A stretch of DNA of 64,000 nucleotides from Methanoregula formicica SMSP. GTDB lineage: Archaea > Halobacteriota > Methanomicrobia > Methanomicrobiales > Methanospirillaceae. Shown in pieces: positions 61,200-64,000 of this stretch. The notes under the pieces are model-generated. The model was not told the DNA's origin and did no database searches. It saw only the letters and a program-made list of their open reading frames with translations. The stretch covers positions 1,302,001 through 1,366,000 of the forward strand of contig NC_019943.1 of the NCBI RefSeq assembly GCF_000327485.1, read 5' to 3'. Made by a program: the position numbers and the translations under genes. Numbering within the stretch: the first letter of the stretch is position 1; each line of letters begins with the position of its first letter.

Positions 61200-62024
61200 T
61201 CATCCAATTTTTTTCACTGATACGTTAAGGGTAAACACTTTATTTGGAACGCTAGGGAAATCGAATGTTTTTGTAGTAAATTTTTCTCTGGTGAATATAG
61301 CACAAAGGGAATTAGATACATGAAATATATCATTCCTGAATTCTGGTGGACATCCCTCCATGATTCCTGCCAATGTTTCCCATCTAATGCGTTCGGGCGT
61401 ATGTCCATAATCATGCCAAATAATAACAGAATCGTCGTTTTTAAGTAATTTAAATGCATTTTGGGTATCTGATATTATAGCATCCTCACTATGATCTCCA
61501 TCAATAAATATGATATCAAATTTTTTATTAATTGACCCAAAATCAAAGTTATTTGAATTTGCTCCGATATGAATAACATTTTTTAATTTTTCTGAAAAAA
61601 ATCTCATTGATCTTACCATTTCTTCTGAATATCCTTCTTTTAAAAGATCTTCTTTTGCTAAACTTATGGAATAACATTCTTCAGCAAATGGTGATACATT
61701 TGCAATACTTTCCCCTCTCCAGGTTCCAATCTCCAGATATTGACAGTGATCATACTTTTTTGCTAGTGAGTTTAGCAGAAGATAATCAATTGGCGTGGAT
61801 CCATCACTTAAAAAACTGATGGGATAGACTGTATCGACAAATTCGGGCAAAAGATCTAATAAATCTAATGTTGGTAAACCTCGTTCAAAACCATATTTTT
61901 GAATTATCCGTTTTCGTATTACAACCTCATCTGTTAAAACATTACCAATTGAACTAGGATTTGTTATAATTGTTCGAAATATTTGAATGATATGATGACC
62001 TTTTCGTATCCACTTATTATTCAT
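61200..62024 (-). CDS. Class I SAM-dependent methyltransferase
   Basis: A 274-aa protein of the methyltransferase-24 type. YLEIGTWRGESIANVSPFAE near residue 96 is the SAM motif, FDIIFIDGDHSEDAI near 170 is motif II, and IWHDYGHTPERIRWETLAG is close to the active site. It is related to cephalosporin-hydroxylase and TylF-like enzymes of glycan clusters. The 3' end has a truncated copy at 60048-60282. Independent of the flippase gene upstream, from which it is separated by ~135 bp. Confidence 0.82.
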   Translation of the reverse strand: MNNKWIRKGHHIIQIFRTIITNPSSIGNVLTDEVVIRKRIIQKYGFERGLPTLDLLDLLPEFVDTVYPISFLSDGSTPIDYLLLNSLAKKYDHCQYLEIGTWRGESIANVSPFAEECYSISLAKEDLLKEGYSEEMVRSMRFFSEKLKNVIHIGANSNNFDFGSINKKFDIIFIDGDHSEDAIISDTQNAFKLLKNDDSVIIWHDYGHTPERIRWETLAGIMEGCPPEFRNDIFHVSNSLCAIFTREKFTTKTFDFPSVPNKVFTLNVSVKKIG

Positions 62025-62160
62025 ACATCCATTCCGGATTTAAAAAGATTTTATTTTATCGGATCATTTTTTTTATCACCCAATCAGAAATCATTAGATT
62101 TTATTTTCGAGCTAGTCGGGATAAATATTAAGAAAAAATGAAAATGGATAATATGTTAGA

Positions 62161-63432
62161 TTATACCAAAGGGGTATGCAAACATTTGTTAATTATCCTG
62201 ATGAGAATCAAGAAAATGATAATAATTGTGGCACTTGTCGCCATTGCTGCTCCAACAATTCCAAAGATCGGGATTAATAATAAATTTATGATGATGTTTA
62301 TCACGAGACCTACGACACCCACATAGAAACTGACCTGTACCTTTCCGATACTTGAGAGTGTGGTTCCAACCGCTGCAAATGATGCACCAATCGCATATCC
62401 TGATAACAATATCAATAAAGGAATGTATGATGCCAAAAAAATGTCACCAAACAAGAGAATTATGACATATGGCCCAAAAACTGCAATAACTATTGCACTA
62501 CCCGCAGTAAGAAGAAAACTTTTCTTGAGTGTAGAATAAAAGACACGGCGAACTCCTTCAATATCTCCCTTTCCGTATAATGATGCAATTACTGGGTTCG
62601 TTACTGTCTGTATAGCCCCGGGAATTAATACTAATATTTGGGCAAGAATCGCAGCAACCGCATAAATACCAACATCTGATGGAGATAAGAAGTAACCCAT
62701 AAGAATGATACTCATTTGTGTATTAAGAAACGAAACAGAATCGCCAAGCACTATATAAAATCCAAAAAACGTTGTATCTCGTAATGCTGAATAAATCCAA
62801 AAAAAACTCGTTTGAAGATATTCTCGAATCAGAATCGGGCTTAAGATTCCTATCACAATGGTAGGTGCAACAAATCCTATCACGGCCCCTGTAATCCCTC
62901 TGTCAAAGAACAGTACTAAGATTGTTGACGTTACGAGAATAGTAACATTCTGGATGACATTTAAAAATGCATAAAGATGCATTTTTCGAAAACCATTTAA
63001 TGTTCCAAGCACTGCTTTCTGAATCGCGATGAACGGGAGGCTAATCGCTATCAAATGGAGCAATCCCACTAATTCCGGAACCTTAAAAAAAGAAATAGCA
63101 ATAAATGGTGCAAAGATGAAGAGTATAATGCACATAAGGGTACCGGTTATAATCGAACTGGTCAGCCCGGATGATACGTAATTACGGACGGTTGTAGTAT
63201 TATCAATAAATTCAGCGACGTATTTTGTTAATGCAGATCCAATCCCAAATGCCGCGAACTGCATTCCGAAAAGATATATTGTGAATGCAAGAGTATAGAT
63301 CCCAAGTCCCTCTGGTCCGAGTTCCCTCCCAAATATAATTCTAAGAATGAAATGAGCTAATGATGCTGTAATTATACTAATGAAAGCCCATTGAACATCC
63401 ACCATTGCTTTACTTAGGGATATTTTTGGCAA
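62161..63432 (-). CDS. Oligosaccharide flippase (Wzx/MOP type)
   Basis: A 423-aa polytopic protein with about 12 helices. The start VDVQWAFISIITASLAHFIL and RIIFGRELGPEGLGIYTLAF are typical of archaeal polysaccharide-export flippases; FLSPSDVGIYAVAAILAQIL and a basic cytoplasmic loop in the second half also match. It moves lipid-linked oligosaccharide across the membrane for this cluster. It begins 21 bp after the UDP-GlcNAc 2-epimerase stop, so it is probably cotranscribed with it. Confidence 0.88.
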   Translation of the reverse strand: MPKISLSKAMVDVQWAFISIITASLAHFILRIIFGRELGPEGLGIYTLAFTIYLFGMQFAAFGIGSALTKYVAEFIDNTTTVRNYVSSGLTSSIITGTLMCIILFIFAPFIAISFFKVPELVGLLHLIAISLPFIAIQKAVLGTLNGFRKMHLYAFLNVIQNVTILVTSTILVLFFDRGITGAVIGFVAPTIVIGILSPILIREYLQTSFFWIYSALRDTTFFGFYIVLGDSVSFLNTQMSIILMGYFLSPSDVGIYAVAAILAQILVLIPGAIQTVTNPVIASLYGKGDIEGVRRVFYSTLKKSFLLTAGSAIVIAVFGPYVIILLFGDIFLASYIPLLILLSGYAIGASFAAVGTTLSSIGKVQVSFYVGVVGLVINIIINLLLIPIFGIVGAAMATSATIIIIFLILIRIINKCLHTPLV

Positions 63433-63453
63433 CTGCAGACAAACTCACCTTTT

Positions 63454-64000
63454 TTACTTAGAGAATTGAAGAATTTCGCAGATTTTTTCGCTCGCACCAA
63501 CAGGATACAACTCCGGCTGCGGTTTTAAGGGTAAAGGGGCTTTCAGCGCACCCAGGATCTTCCCCTCATCCGTCCCCACCAGCACATTCCACCCGTTCTG
63601 CAACGTCTCAACCCATTCAGTTTTTTCCCTTAGCGTGATGCAGGGTATCCCGAGAATGTATGCCTCTTTCTGGATCCCGCCCGAATCAGTGATAATCTTT
63701 ATTGCGTTACTCATCAATCGGATCATGTCAAGATATCCTAGCGGTTCGGTGATGCGAACATTCTTCGGCATTCGTTTAAACAGGCCGTATTCAACAAGAT
63801 ATTTCCGGGTGCGGGGATGAACCGGAAACACAATCGATATCTCTGCTTTCTCAAATGCTCGGATGATGGATGAAATCGCTTCACGGTCGTCCGTGTTTAC
63901 AGGTCGGTGAATTGTTGCGACAGCATAGTCGCCATGAGTAAGCCCCAATTTTTTGATCACGTGGAAATTTTTTTTGGCGAGTTCCTTGTTGAACCACAGC
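63454..64000 (-). CDS. wecB: UDP-N-acetylglucosamine 2-epimerase, 5' end beyond window
   Basis: About 182 C-terminal residues, with the start off the right edge. TIHRPVNTDDREAISSIIRA, VFPVHPRTRKYL, ITEPLGYLDMIRLM, ITDSGGIQKEAYILGIPCIT and LREKTEWVETLQNGWNVLVG are hallmark WecB blocks; the (T)DSGGIQEE/KEA segment binds UDP. Converts UDP-GlcNAc to UDP-ManNAc, a precursor for surface glycans. The residues upstream in frame (FNKELAKKNFHVIKKLG) show that the GTG near 63960 is internal, not the start. GC-rich compared with its AT-rich neighbours. Confidence 0.92.
   Translation of the reverse strand, partial: LWFNKELAKKNFHVIKKLGLTHGDYAVATIHRPVNTDDREAISSIIRAFEKAEISIVFPVHPRTRKYLVEYGLFKRMPKNVRITEPLGYLDMIRLMSNAIKIITDSGGIQKEAYILGIPCITLREKTEWVETLQNGWNVLVGTDEGKILGALKAPLPLKPQPELYPVGASEKICEILQFSK

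Overview
ORGANISM. The window is archaeal. It carries MCM helicase, small RFC subunit, TATA-box binding protein, NMD3, an archaeal-type dihydroneopterin aldolase, the wyosine enzyme Taw2 and methanogenesis marker protein 8, so the host is a methanogenic euryarchaeon. DUF3821-type surface proteins, REC/GAF/PAS sensor proteins and a GC-rich core chromosome suggest Methanomicrobiales, probably a Methanoregula-like lineage. That placement is inferred from gene content only.

LAYOUT. (1) 1-7169, minus strand: a tightly packed core run, rfcS-mcm-mptD-TatD-like hydrolase-DUF424-nmd3-taw2-coaBC, mostly with 4-base overlaps; coaBC leaves the window. (2) 7300-13900: two secreted or anchored surface proteins, a coupled DNA-repair run (RPA-associated OB protein, calcineurin-like phosphoesterase, Lhr-type helicase) and tbp. 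(3) 14100-17780: two paralogous AMP-forming acyl-CoA synthetases, the second with an N-terminal ribbon-helix-helix domain. (4) 17862-31612: a 13.75-kb integrated element. (5) 31848-45490: chromosomal sensor and membrane genes, including a GNAT protein, a giant REC-GAF-5xPAS histidine kinase, a PKD/site-2-protease-like membrane protein, MscS, MscL, a frameshifted REC/GAF/PAS sensor, marker protein 8, an acyltransferase-like membrane protein and a surface protein. (6) 45840-64000: an AT-rich surface-glycan cluster with glycosyltransferases, deacetylase, FemAB-like protein, B12-radical SAM enzyme, DUF354 protein, two N-acetyl sugar amidotransferases, methyltransferases, flippase and UDP-GlcNAc 2-epimerase. 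It contains three decayed genes.

THE ELEMENT. A tRNA-Leu(GAG) gene is cut in its anticodon loop. Its 5' half lies at 17828-17861 and its 3' half at 31606-31656; together they form a perfect 85-nt tRNA with fully paired acceptor and anticodon stems. Between them lie a complete tRNA-Leu(CAG), a GNAT toxin-like gene directly after a 48-codon ORF, an operon of unknown RHH, Cys-rich and paralogous proteins, AbrB-type regulators, a six-repeat modular protein, a zinc-ribbon protein with a head-morphogenesis-like tail, an SF3 (D5/P4-like) helicase operon and a tyrosine integrase beside the right junction. No capsid, portal or large terminase gene is evident. It therefore looks like an integrative plasmid or satellite-like element rather than a full provirus. 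Intergenic parts of the element carry a recurring hairpin family with a near-constant tip and a duplicated, apparently structured ~100-bp sequence.

HOW PARTS WORK TOGETHER. The core run links replication, ribosome biogenesis, tRNA modification and cofactor synthesis. The glycan cluster plausibly builds, modifies (amidation or amidination, methylation, deacetylation), flips and polymerises a surface glycan. The strongest candidates for something undescribed are the tRNA-splitting element with its own tRNA-Leu and toxin-like GNAT, its unknown RHH-associated protein family and its modular repeat protein. No database search was run; all family names come from motif recognition.
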